Shown here: one piece after another, positions 1 to 7,881 of the stretch
Layout of the letters: each line of letters begins with the position of its first letter
Position numbering within the stretch: the first letter of the stretch is position 1
Source: JAGNHS01 sp964609695
GTDB taxonomy: Bacteria > Bdellovibrionota > UBA2428
DNA: 64,000 bases
Direction: 5' to 3'
NCBI GenBank assembly: GCA_964609695.1
Contig: CAZSSP010000005.1
Coordinates: 1-64,000 of the forward strand
Notes under the pieces: model-generated
What the model saw: the letters and a program-made list of their open reading frames with translations, nothing else
Database searches by the model: none
Told to the model about the DNA's origin: nothing
Position numbers and translations under genes: made by a program

Positions 1-125
1 GAATAGCTTTTAATTAAAAAAACCAGAAGAATGACCAACATGTCGATCATAGGAGTGAGATTCAAATTTACAGCCGTAGCCATATGTCGACGACGTCTGC
101 CAGCAAAACCAAAAGATTGGCTCAT
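1..125 (-). CDS. Second TolR/ExbD biopolymer-transport protein (partial)
   Basis: This gene is cut by the left edge; only its first 41 codons are present. The reading starts at an ATG at 125 that overlaps the TGA of the preceding TolR gene (ATGA), so the two are translationally coupled. The N-terminus is a short basic cytoplasmic tail (four arginines around residues 10-13) leading into the start of a transmembrane helix with the TolR/ExbD signature LTPMIDMLVILLVFL. Asp28 sits where the proton-carrying aspartate of this family lies. By family knowledge it would be the plug/stator partner of the TolQ-like protein encoded upstream. It is a second, distinct TolR, so the complex may be a heteromeric TolQ-TolR-TolR motor. 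Confidence 0.8.
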   Translation of the reverse strand, partial: MSQSFGFAGRRRRHMATAVNLNLTPMIDMLVILLVFLIKSY

Positions 126-655
126 GACTGATACACTCCTCTTAAAACAACTTTAGGAAATAAATATTTTAATTTTATCATTCGTCCTGACTCATCTTTT
201 TTACTCAAGACTTCGTCTGTATCTCTAAGATTTCGAGCTTCATCGATTAAAGCCATAATCAATTCAAGTTTGACATTGTCGGAGGTCGGTTCGAAGAAAA
301 TTTCTAATTCATCTAAATTGTCTTTTTTTACACCAACTATGAATTGATGAAATTCCTTGGACCAAGCACCGTCTTTATCAACTTTTACACTTTTTACATT
401 TTTTCCATTCAGTAGAACTTTGGCTTCTTCGGAGCTCACCTTAACTTGCAATTGAAACTTATTAGGGCTTTTCTTAAGCACAGTTACAGGCTTAGAGACT
501 CCCACATCCACAACGTTAATTTTCACAAGTACAACACTTAGAATCAGAAAGGGAATTAACGCTACGAAGAGGTCCAGCAAAGGAGTGATCATCAGGTCTC
601 CATGACCATCGCCCCCTCCAAAGTCCCCACCGTGTTTTCTATTTCCGAATCCCAT
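122..655 (-). CDS. TolR/ExbD family biopolymer-transport protein
   Basis: A 177-residue inner-membrane protein. A glycine-rich cytoplasmic N-terminus (about residues 9-20) is followed by a single membrane helix containing TPLLDLFVALIPFL, with the conserved proton-relay Asp at residue 28, and then a periplasmic domain of about 130 residues typical of ExbD/TolR. It lies 28 bases after the TolQ-like gene and overlaps the next TolR gene by four bases, so the three are one operon. A Shine-Dalgarno AGAGGT precedes the ATG. The family converts proton motive force into movement across the periplasm. The one-TolQ plus two-TolR order resembles the AglR-AglQ-AglS gliding motor of Myxococcus, but assignment to gliding rather than a Tol- or Exb-like task is inference. 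Confidence 0.85.
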   Translation of the reverse strand: MGFGNRKHGGDFGGGDGHGDLMITPLLDLFVALIPFLILSVVLVKINVVDVGVSKPVTVLKKSPNKFQLQVKVSSEEAKVLLNGKNVKSVKVDKDGAWSKEFHQFIVGVKKDNLDELEIFFEPTSDNVKLELIMALIDEARNLRDTDEVLSKKDESGRMIKLKYLFPKVVLRGVYQS

Positions 656-683
656 AACGTACCTCTTTTCGCTTTACTAACTG

Positions 684-1367
684 TTAAGCAGAAAGTTTTT
701 CCACTTGGGAGTTCTTGCTCGGACGTTTATTGAGTTGACCATAATTATAAAGTCCAACCCAATCTAAAAATTGAGAAGCACCACGTTCTAACTCTTCAAG
801 AAGATGCGACGATCTTGCAGAATAAATTCCGTGGAAAATCAAACAGGGTAAAGCCACCATCAATCCTAAGGCTGTATTGTTCATGGCTTCGGAAATACCT
901 TTTGCCATAAGAATTTGTTTGTCGGCAACAGTGTCAGAAGCTAGGGCTGTAAATTGTCGAATCAAACCTAAAACAGTTCCCAACAAACCAAAGAGCAAAC
1001 CCGCATTGGCAATGAGCCCTAAATAAGCAATTCTCTCTGTAAATTTTGGAGAAGCTTCTAAATAAGAACTCTCCATACTTTGTCTCACAATTTTTTCATC
1101 GCATCCTGTACGCTCAAGACCCGACTTGATCACATTAGGCAATGCGTTCTTAGACTCTAAATTGCAATATTGAATGGCATCTTCAAGACGATCTTGAAGC
1201 ATAAGTTCTTTCACACGTGACATAAAAGTACTCGAGTTGAATTTTTGATCTATGAAGAGCTTTTTGCCACGTTCGATTGCAATGCTCCAACCAATCACGC
1301 CTGCTGTGGCCGTGATATACATTGTCCAACCACCTTCGTGAAAAAATTCAGCAATACCCTCAAACAT
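684..1367 (-). CDS. MotA/TolQ/ExbB family proton channel protein
   Basis: A 227-residue multi-pass inner-membrane protein. A first hydrophobic segment lies near residues 15-30. The long MotA_ExbB domain is at about residues 85-195, with two long helices: ANAGLLFGLLGTVLGLIRQF and MNNTALGLMVALPCLIFHGI. These match the pore helices of TolQ/ExbB. The start is supported by a strong GGAGG seven bases upstream. It is the first gene of an operon with two TolR/ExbD genes and would form the ring into which the TolR helices insert. The 130 bases upstream are its promoter region. There are no Tol-Pal genes beside it, which favours a motility- or secretion-type motor over canonical TolQ. Confidence 0.88.
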   Translation of the reverse strand: MFEGIAEFFHEGGWTMYITATAGVIGWSIAIERGKKLFIDQKFNSSTFMSRVKELMLQDRLEDAIQYCNLESKNALPNVIKSGLERTGCDEKIVRQSMESSYLEASPKFTERIAYLGLIANAGLLFGLLGTVLGLIRQFTALASDTVADKQILMAKGISEAMNNTALGLMVALPCLIFHGIYSARSSHLLEELERGASQFLDWVGLYNYGQLNKRPSKNSQVEKLSA

Positions 1368-1561
1368 AAACGTTCCTCCACAGTGCCTCGCGACACTTTT
1401 ATTTGGCTGAAGGTTTGTGCTTACATGCGGATGTTAGCCCCAGCGATTTACTTATATTGGACGGCAACATACATCCGGCAGATATTTGAAGGATAAGGGG
1501 GAACTTCCAAAAAAACAAATTAAGATTTCATATCTTAATTATTAAAATGATATGAAACTCA

Positions 1562-1597
1562 AAACTCCACAAGCTTAGAGATCAGCTTGTGGAGTTT
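1562..1597 (-). terminator. Strong hairpin terminator after the VWA lipoprotein gene
   Basis: A perfect 14-bp inverted repeat (1562-1575 with 1584-1597) flanks an 8-base loop, 26 bases after the stop of the minus-strand VWA lipoprotein gene. Read on the minus strand, the arm ends in GGAGTTTTG. The run of T is short but the stem is strong. A second, AT-rich hairpin lies next to it at about 1518-1541. Together they separate the VWA gene from the TolQ operon. Confidence 0.6.
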
Positions 1598-1622
1598 CCT
1601 TATTGGTCCTAGAAGAATCACG

Positions 1623-2690
1623 TTAATTTGTCGGAGCGGCAGGAACGTAAGTCACACTAATACTAGAGCCTGATGGAGGTATGTAGTTTCCATAGAATTC
1701 CACGTCTTGAGAGGCGGAAAGGTAATCCCAACCATTGGTGTGAGTAGAATCCTTAGGATACTCCACACCATTCACATAAATCCTTATATCGCCATCAGGA
1801 GGCTGCAATAAATGAAAGCGAGTGGCTCTTGAAAGAATGTTTCCACCAATTTGATTTAATGTAGTTGAAAAATCATTACAAATATTTCCTATTTCACCAC
1901 CAAATCGAGTAGCAGCCTCCATCACCGCAGTTCCAGTTTGATAAGCCGATGGGCACTGAGCAGGCGATGGAGAAGTTATGGCATAGAGACTATAATTTGA
2001 AGCAGACCCCTTAAGCGTATTCAATTTATTCTCTAGATTTGTAAGGCGAGTTGCCAAAGTTGAAGGATAATTACTCACGCTTATATCATGAGTGGTGCTA
2101 TCGGCTTCGTCTTCATCCGTCACCACAACAACCGCTAAAAAAGCATCTTCTCTGAAGAAACCTTCGTTCCACTGCCCTGTAGCTGCTTTATCAATACTAG
2201 TCACAAGAACTGATAAAGGCATTTCATAACCGCTACCATTGATTCCAAGTCGAACGTTATTCTTAAATTTATTAACAAGGTCTGGAGTTTCAGGACTAAT
2301 CCAACGATAAGACGAGTATTTGCTCAATAAAGATCCAATCTGATTATTATAAATTCCATAGTAAGCACCACTCGCATTACTTGAAGACCAACGGCTCGAA
2401 CCTGAAATGTTATCAGTTGAAATAATACCTATATGGAAATTCAACTCTCTATCTGCAAATTCAGTGATGAATGATTCGAAACTTTCAGCAAGACTATCTT
2501 GTTCATCTTGCATAGAACCTGAATTATCAATCACAAATAGCATATCCACTTCATTATTAGTGACTGAAGCTTGTTGGAATGTGTCGGATTTTTCTAAGAC
2601 GCGAAAGCCAGGAAGTTTACCACCACACGCAGTAAGGATTAAAAACATTGATATATATAAAGAGACTAAGAAGAGACGCACAAAACCCAT
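1623..2690 (-). CDS. Von Willebrand factor A domain lipoprotein
   Basis: A 355-residue protein with a lipoprotein signal peptide (lipobox LTAC, lipidated Cys22), so it is probably membrane-anchored in the periplasm or at the surface. A von Willebrand A domain starts at about residue 48; FVIDNSGSM carries the metal-binding DxSxS (Asp55, Ser57, Ser59), and VVVTDEDEAD is a later metal-site strand. The last 60 residues are a separate beta-rich tail. VWA domains bind protein ligands through a metal ion and often serve adhesion or complex assembly. GGGGAGG just before the ATG is the ribosome site. It appears to be a single-gene unit ended by the hairpin at 1562-1597. The specific ligand is unknown. 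Confidence 0.85.
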   Translation of the reverse strand: MGFVRLFLVSLYISMFLILTACGGKLPGFRVLEKSDTFQQASVTNNEVDMLFVIDNSGSMQDEQDSLAESFESFITEFADRELNFHIGIISTDNISGSSRWSSSNASGAYYGIYNNQIGSLLSKYSSYRWISPETPDLVNKFKNNVRLGINGSGYEMPLSVLVTSIDKAATGQWNEGFFREDAFLAVVVVTDEDEADSTTHDISVSNYPSTLATRLTNLENKLNTLKGSASNYSLYAITSPSPAQCPSAYQTGTAVMEAATRFGGEIGNICNDFSTTLNQIGGNILSRATRFHLLQPPDGDIRIYVNGVEYPKDSTHTNGWDYLSASQDVEFYGNYIPPSGSSISVTYVPAAPTN

Positions 2691-2934
2691 ATCGCCTCCC
2701 CGCGGGTATTGTGATCTACCTGGCTGAATTGACGTACATACAAGAGCCCTTGGTAGCTGGCTTCTGGAGATTACATACTGTATTCCGCTCCAGGATAGGC
2801 TCCTTTTTTAGGAACTCAAGAGAAGATTTGATGAAGGAATTGTAGAAATATTAATCAATAATTATATATACTTAAGCAAAAGTTTCCTTATCGAAAACTT
2901 CATTTAAGAATTCACCCCACACTCCGATAACGCT

Positions 2935-3459
2935 ATGAGTCATATGGAACATTCGAAGAAACTCTTTCGCAGTTCATGGGTTTTAAATATTAGCTTATTG
3001 ATTGCGCTTCTTAGCGTCTTTGGCCTTGAAGGTATTCATGCTGTTGCACTCAAAGAAGAATTCGTTGAAGAATCTTTAAGCAACCTTAATAAAAATCGCC
3101 CTGTTTTAATCTTTCTTTCAGGACAAAAGATCGATCTTCAAGATGCCGACTATTACCAAAATTTAGAAAAGCTAAGTCGAGAAATTCAAAGCCAAACTCC
3201 TAATATTTACATTTCCAAGCAACATCAAAGCCAATGGCTTAAACTTTGCCAGGAGCTTTCTCATATCAAAAATCCAGTGGCTTTAGTTTCTGAAAAGCTC
3301 GATTTCAAAGTCGAAGAACAAATTGAAAATTGTTTATCACAAAATTCTCAACTGACTTCTAGACTTCGACGCTTAAAACTTGAGACTTCAAAATCATTAG
3401 ATTCCGATATATGGAAAAGAGAATTAGCGTCTATCCTCGAAACTAATGCGGAGCGCTAG
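2935..3459 (+). CDS. Hypothetical exported protein
   Basis: I do not recognise this 174-residue protein. Residues 15-38 form a hydrophobic segment (VLNISLLIALLSVFGLEG) that fits a signal peptide or membrane anchor, followed by a charged, mainly helical remainder of 130 residues with two cysteines. A second in-frame ATG lies three codons in, and neither start has a convincing ribosome site. It lies 132 bases before the fatty-acid-type operon on the same strand. A shared role is possible but nothing in the sequence shows it. Confidence 0.55.
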   Translation: MSHMEHSKKLFRSSWVLNISLLIALLSVFGLEGIHAVALKEEFVEESLSNLNKNRPVLIFLSGQKIDLQDADYYQNLEKLSREIQSQTPNIYISKQHQSQWLKLCQELSHIKNPVALVSEKLDFKVEEQIENCLSQNSQLTSRLRRLKLETSKSLDSDIWKRELASILETNAER

Positions 3460-3591
3460 TAATCTGCCCTATTCCTAAAATCTCCTAAACCCACGATCTT
3501 CAAGAATCTCTCCATCTTTGACATCTTTCACAAGCTTTTATCAGTGAGTTGACTTGAAAAGAGCGTACTTTATCAATAGATTCCCCTCAGG

Positions 3592-4077
3592 ATGAGGTGG
3601 CAATTACTAGATCGCATTGTTGAATGTGAAGCGGGCATGCGCGCGGTTGGAATTAAATGTTTCACAAGAAGTGAATCATTTTTTCAAGATCACTTTCCAG
3701 GAATGCCGATAGTCCCCGGTGTTTTACAAATTGAAATGATTGCTCAACTTGCCGGAAAATGCATTGTTCAAAGTCGCCATGAAATTCTGCCTGTTTTAGG
3801 CTCAGTTAAATCCGCGAAATTTTATCAAGCCATTAAACCCGGCGATCAATGCTTTATTCATATTGAAATTAAAAAAATTGCGAGCTCATACGGATTGGCT
3901 GAAGGCTATATTTTAGTCGACAATCAAAAAGTTTGTTCTGCAGAAATATTTTTCGGAATGGTTCCTAGAGAAAAGCTCAACTCCGAAAGTTTTGATGAAG
4001 TCACCAAAGAATTCAAGCTTCGCAAACAAGGAGAAAGTTTTCATCGAGATATTGAATCAGAGGGAGCCAACCCATGA
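3592..4077 (+). CDS. FabZ-like 3-hydroxyacyl-ACP dehydratase
   Basis: A 161-residue hotdog-fold protein. The family signature HFPGMPIVPGVLQIEMIAQ is intact, with His34 and Glu48 in the positions of the FabZ/FabA catalytic pair. It would remove water from 3-hydroxyacyl-ACP to give the trans-2-enoyl-ACP in the cytoplasm. It is the first gene of a tight operon of carrier protein, ketosynthase, ketoreductase and enoyl reductase, and overlaps the next gene by ATGA. Its divergence from housekeeping FabZ and its location suggest a dedicated dehydratase for one special acyl chain. The C-terminal 30 residues are polar and not part of the core fold. Confidence 0.88.
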   Translation: MRWQLLDRIVECEAGMRAVGIKCFTRSESFFQDHFPGMPIVPGVLQIEMIAQLAGKCIVQSRHEILPVLGSVKSAKFYQAIKPGDQCFIHIEIKKIASSYGLAEGYILVDNQKVCSAEIFFGMVPREKLNSESFDEVTKEFKLRKQGESFHRDIESEGANP

Positions 4078-4814
4078 GTCATATTGTATGGGGACATTCA
4101 TTAACCCCTAAAGACAATCAAGTTCCTGAAAAATACTCTTCTGAATATTACACTAAACATGATCCCATTGAGAATTGTCTTCCCATAATAGCGACCGATA
4201 AAGACATTGAAATTCCAGACCCCAAAGCCTTTCGCTCCATGAGTCGTGCGGCACTTTTTTTAGCCAATGTTTGCTATAAGGCTCGAGATGTCCTTAACGA
4301 TTTTATTGAAAAAAACCCTTTTTCAGTCGGAATCTATTGTGCTGTGGAAAACGGTCCCATCCATCTTCCGACAACCTCTCAACTCGCGCAGATTCCTATG
4401 AACGAATTCGCCACCCAGTATAAAAAACTTAGAAATCCTAAGCTCTATTTAAAACAACTCCCCAATTTAGCTCCTGCTCAAATGGGAATTTTTATGAATG
4501 TTTTAGGACCTATGAATGTTTATACACATTCCACGATGGCCAGCACTCACGCCATCGATCAAGCCGAAAGAGATTTAGAAAATCATTTTGTTGATTGTGC
4601 GCTCGTCTGCACAGCTTTTAGCTTCGAAGATCCACTCATCACTTTCCGAGCGAAAAACGATAATCCCGATAAAATGCTTTGCGAGGGAGCCGCGGCCCTC
4701 GTCCTCACTAAGGGTGGCCCTAGACTGACACGCCATAAAAGCACCACCCCTTATTATTTTGGAATATCGGATGAGATCATCCATTTAACGAAAGGACTTA
4801 GGAGCCATGTCTAA
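4074..4814 (+). CDS. Truncated beta-ketoacyl-synthase-like protein (no active-site Cys)
   Basis: A 246-residue protein that resembles only the N-terminal half of a ketosynthase, like the short Ketoacyl-synt_2 proteins of aryl-polyene-type clusters. The stretch GPMNVYTHSTMASTHAIDQA aligns with the usual nucleophile region (GP..STACAS..AI), but the cysteine is replaced by alanine. The C-terminal half with the two catalytic histidines is absent. GAAALVLTK matches the ketosynthase GAAAxVLE strand. It therefore cannot condense on its own and may act as a chain-length or structural partner of the intact ketosynthase at 5103-6344. It overlaps the dehydratase gene before it (ATGA) and the carrier-protein gene after it (8 bases). 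The family role is known only by analogy. Confidence 0.75.
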   Translation: MSHIVWGHSLTPKDNQVPEKYSSEYYTKHDPIENCLPIIATDKDIEIPDPKAFRSMSRAALFLANVCYKARDVLNDFIEKNPFSVGIYCAVENGPIHLPTTSQLAQIPMNEFATQYKKLRNPKLYLKQLPNLAPAQMGIFMNVLGPMNVYTHSTMASTHAIDQAERDLENHFVDCALVCTAFSFEDPLITFRAKNDNPDKMLCEGAAALVLTKGGPRLTRHKSTTPYYFGISDEIIHLTKGLRSHV

Positions 4815-5094
4815 TAAACAAGAAGAAATATTTAACCATATCCAAAGTGCAATTCGAGAAGTTCTCAACAATGACAGTCTCGACGTCAAACCTGAAAGTC
4901 GTTTGATCCAAGATCTCGGCCTTGAAAGCATTGACTTCCTCGATGTCAGCTGTGAACTCGAAAACTACCTTGGACGCGAAGTTGATTTCAAAGAAGTGGG
5001 TTCCTATGTCGCAAAATTAAAAAATAGTCCTCAAGCGGCTAAGGAACTCTCTGTTCAAAACGTCATTGATTATCTCGCTGGCCAAACTGCCTAA
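4807..5094 (+). CDS. Acyl carrier protein
   Basis: A 95-residue acidic helical protein with the phosphopantetheine site DLGLESIDFLD; Ser41 is the attachment residue. It carries growing acyl chains between the enzymes of this operon. Compared with housekeeping AcpP (about 78 residues) it has a longer third-helix region and a tail, as is common for dedicated carrier proteins. Its start lies inside the end of the ketosynthase-like gene, with GGAG six bases upstream of the ATG. No phosphopantetheinyl transferase is encoded in the window, so it must rely on one elsewhere. Confidence 0.92.
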   Translation: MSNKQEEIFNHIQSAIREVLNNDSLDVKPESRLIQDLGLESIDFLDVSCELENYLGREVDFKEVGSYVAKLKNSPQAAKELSVQNVIDYLAGQTA

Positions 5095-5102
5095 GAGGAA
5101 TC

Positions 5103-6344
5103 ATGTCAGAAGTTGTCATCACAGGGATTGGTGTCGTTTGCCCTCTCGGGGAAGGCGTAGAAGCTTTACGCAAAGGAATGTTTGCGGGAAGCTCTGGTAT
5201 TGTTCCCATTCGAGGACGATGGGTGCCTGAAGATTTTCCCGTTCCCTATGCCGGCATCATTGATCGCAATAAACTTTCCACTCCAAAAATTTGTCAATCC
5301 CACGACTGGACTCAAGTGCCCAAGTCCTGGCTCTTCACGGCACTTTCCAGCGAAGAAGCCCTTAAAGATTTTCCCAGTCATTTAGAACTCGACGGCATTG
5401 TCTACGGAACGGCTGATGGCTTATCTTTTGACATAGTTTGGGAGTCTTTAAAAAATTATAATCCGGACAATTTCGATGAACGACTTGTAAGATCAGAATC
5501 TCCTTTAAATATTATTCAAGATGTGCTGGCCGCTCGCGGCCACCAAAAAGTTTCAGAGGAAAATTTCATCAGCATCAACAGCGCTTGTGCCACAGGCAAC
5601 CAAACACTTGGAGTGGCTTTTCAAAGGATTCAATCTGGAGAGTGGAAGAGATGCCTAGCTGGTGGAGTCGATGCACGATGTGAAGCTAGCAATCTGATGA
5701 ATTTCTACACTCTTGGGGCGCTCACTACAGACGATGTAGCTCCCGAAAAGGCGAGCCGACCTTTTGCACTCGATCGATCGGGATTTGTTAGAGGAGAAGC
5801 TTCTGCCACATTACTTTTAGAATCTCGAGAGTCTGCTGAAGCTCGCGGTGCTAAAATATATGGAAAAATCACCGGATATGGAATGACTAGTGATGCCTAC
5901 AGACTGACCGATGGTCGAGACGATGGTCTCAGCGTAATTCATGCCATGAAAACAGCCGTACAAAGTTCAGGATCCAGTCTAGATGAAGTGGATTATATAA
6001 ATGCCCATGGAACATCCACACCGCTCAATGATCGACTTGAAAGTAAATCTATAAAAACACTTTTCGGTGACAATGCAAAAAATATCCCGATTAGTTCGCT
6101 CAAATCTCAAATTGGACACTCCACAATTGCTTCTGGAGCCGTAGAGGCCATTGCTTGTTTACTAATGATTGAAGAACAAAAAATTTCACCTACCATCAAC
6201 TACAATCACGCCGATCCTGAATGCGATTTAGATTATGTACCCAACGTCGCTCGCGAAGCGAAACTCAAAAAAGTTCTTAGCAACAGCTTAGGATTTGGCG
6301 GACAAAACGCTTGTTTGCTCTTTGAGCGTTGGGAGAAAACGTGA
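5103..6344 (+). CDS. Beta-ketoacyl-ACP synthase (FabF type)
   Basis: A 413-residue ketosynthase with all catalytic residues: Cys162 in NSACATG, His302 in NAHGTSTPLND, Lys334 and His339 in SSLKSQIGHS, and the glycine-rich NSLGFGGQNACLLF end. It performs the decarboxylating condensation of malonyl-ACP with an acyl-ACP. Length matches FabF. AGAGGA precedes the ATG by five bases. It sits between the private carrier protein and the ketoreductase, which starts within its stop codon. The N-terminal 130 residues differ from housekeeping FabF, consistent with an unusual acyl substrate. Product identity is not visible from sequence. Confidence 0.93.
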   Translation: MSEVVITGIGVVCPLGEGVEALRKGMFAGSSGIVPIRGRWVPEDFPVPYAGIIDRNKLSTPKICQSHDWTQVPKSWLFTALSSEEALKDFPSHLELDGIVYGTADGLSFDIVWESLKNYNPDNFDERLVRSESPLNIIQDVLAARGHQKVSEENFISINSACATGNQTLGVAFQRIQSGEWKRCLAGGVDARCEASNLMNFYTLGALTTDDVAPEKASRPFALDRSGFVRGEASATLLLESRESAEARGAKIYGKITGYGMTSDAYRLTDGRDDGLSVIHAMKTAVQSSGSSLDEVDYINAHGTSTPLNDRLESKSIKTLFGDNAKNIPISSLKSQIGHSTIASGAVEAIACLLMIEEQKISPTINYNHADPECDLDYVPNVAREAKLKKVLSNSLGFGGQNACLLFERWEKT

Positions 6345-7117
6345 GCCTGGATCGTCCATTAGCTCTCATCACCGGCGGCACCTCTGGAATTGGATTTGGA
6401 ATTGCTTGCTCTCTGGCACCTAAATATCATTTAGCTCTCAGTTTCGCTCAAAACGAAATTAAGGCCCAAAAAGCGCTTCATTTATTACGCGACCAATTTC
6501 CACAAACTCGAGTGGAAATTTACCAAAAAACTCTATTTAATCGAAAAGATTGTGAAGAATTAGTCAAAACCGTTAAAGAATCATTTTCAGACGCGCCTTC
6601 TGTGCTTGTTCATAGTGCAGGAAGAATTCGAGATAACCTTTTTCTTAATTCTAATTTTCAAGATCACGTTGATATCATCAACGAACATGTCGTTACAGGA
6701 ATGGCCTTGGCCCATATTTGTCTCAAGGACATGTATCGACAAAGATTTGGGCGCATTGTTTACATGAGTTCAATCAGCTCCAAATTTGCTAAACGTGGTC
6801 AAAGTAGCTACGCAGCCGCCAAGGGAGCCTTAGAAGCCTTTACAAAAACATTAGCCCTTGAAGTGGCCCATAGAGGCATTACGGTAAATGCCATAGCCCC
6901 TGGCCTTATTGAAACTCCCATGACAGAAAAACTCGTTGAAAAAATCAGAGAAAAAAATTCGGGTGATTTTTCATCGAGGATTCCAGCAGGAAAACCAGGA
7001 AGCCCGGAAGATGTCGGTGCACTGGCTGCATTTTTATGCTCACCTGAAGCTCAATATATTACAGGAACCACCGTCACTATCGATGGGGGTCGATCTCTTG
7101 GAGATAGCGATTCATGA
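6341..7117 (+). CDS. 3-oxoacyl-ACP reductase (FabG-like SDR)
   Basis: A short-chain dehydrogenase of 258 residues from the GTG at 6341, which overlaps the ketosynthase stop (GTGA) and has GGGAG five bases upstream; an in-frame TTG at 6329 is less likely. It has the TGGTSGIG cofactor loop, the catalytic Ser in MSSISS, and the classic Tyr157-x3-Lys161 (YAAAK) of ketoreductases. AIAPGLIETPM and TVTIDGG complete the FabG pattern. It should reduce 3-oxoacyl-ACP to 3-hydroxyacyl-ACP with NADPH. It overlaps the following enoyl-reductase gene by ATGA. The two adjacent SDR genes differ in catalytic spacing, so they are not redundant copies. Confidence 0.9.
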   Translation: MSLDRPLALITGGTSGIGFGIACSLAPKYHLALSFAQNEIKAQKALHLLRDQFPQTRVEIYQKTLFNRKDCEELVKTVKESFSDAPSVLVHSAGRIRDNLFLNSNFQDHVDIINEHVVTGMALAHICLKDMYRQRFGRIVYMSSISSKFAKRGQSSYAAAKGALEAFTKTLALEVAHRGITVNAIAPGLIETPMTEKLVEKIREKNSGDFSSRIPAGKPGSPEDVGALAAFLCSPEAQYITGTTVTIDGGRSLGDSDS

Positions 7118-7869
7118 AAAAAACATTTGAATCTAAAACAGCCGTAGTCACAGGTGGCACGCGAGGCATTGGCCGCGCCATTAGCCTCAATTTAGCTCGC
7201 GAAGGAGCTCGAGTATTTTGTCTTTATGCCAGGAACAGAAAAAGTGCCGATGAAATTCTTGAAATTGCTGCTGCAGAAAAACTTTCCATTGAATGCATCA
7301 AAGGGGATTTAAGCAAAGAAGAATCACTTCAAAGTGTGCTCAATGAAATCAATACTAAAAGTGATTTAATCGATATCGTTATTCATTCAGCAGCGAGTGG
7401 CGTGCATCGACCCATAACCGAACTCAGCGATCGCCATATGCATTGGACTTTTGATATCAACGTTTTTGCAATTCACAATCTCATTCGAGAATTGAGTCCT
7501 AAAATGCCCTCAGGATCTAGAATTGTGGGAGTGACTTCTTCTGGAGGAACACGAGTGATACCTTTTTATGCTGCAGTAGGAAGCAGCAAAGGAGCCCTCG
7601 AATCCCTCTTTAGGCATTATGCTTCTGAGCTTGCTCCCAAGGGCATCTCAGTCAATCTTGTTTGCCCAGGACTGGTCATGACGGATGCTGTTGAAGCTTT
7701 TCCAGACAAGGAAACTCGCTTACAAAAAGTACTCGATGCCACACCTACAGCTCAAATCACCACACCTGAAGATGTCGCTCATGTGGTCAACTTTCTATGC
7801 CACCCTTTATCCAAACAAATTGTTGGGCAAACTATTGTCATTGACGGTGGAAAAACACTTTCCAGCTAA
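7114..7869 (+). CDS. FabL-type enoyl-ACP reductase (SDR)
   Basis: A 251-residue short-chain dehydrogenase. The cofactor loop is TGGTRGIG. The catalytic pair is Tyr152-x6-Lys159 (YAAVGSSK) rather than the Tyr-x3-Lys of ketoreductases; six-residue spacing is the mark of enoyl-ACP reductases of the FabI/FabL type. Several further stretches closely resemble Bacillus FabL as I recall it: SAASGVHRPITEL, the AFPDKE helix start, and GQTIVIDGG near the end. It would reduce the enoyl-ACP double bond, giving a saturated chain. Together with dehydratase, ketosynthase, ketoreductase and carrier protein this makes a full elongation cycle. The assignment as enoyl reductase is inference from these motifs. 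Confidence 0.8.
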   Translation: MKKTFESKTAVVTGGTRGIGRAISLNLAREGARVFCLYARNRKSADEILEIAAAEKLSIECIKGDLSKEESLQSVLNEINTKSDLIDIVIHSAASGVHRPITELSDRHMHWTFDINVFAIHNLIRELSPKMPSGSRIVGVTSSGGTRVIPFYAAVGSSKGALESLFRHYASELAPKGISVNLVCPGLVMTDAVEAFPDKETRLQKVLDATPTAQITTPEDVAHVVNFLCHPLSKQIVGQTIVIDGGKTLSS

Positions 7870-7881
7870 AAGGAATTTCAG

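Noticed and set aside
1245..1496. Small reading frame on the plus strand over the TolQ gene
   Set aside because: It lies antisense to a well-supported gene, has no ribosome site and no family features.
2648..2845. Short reading frame in the gap after the VWA gene
   Set aside because: It overlaps the VWA gene start antisense and has no coding character.
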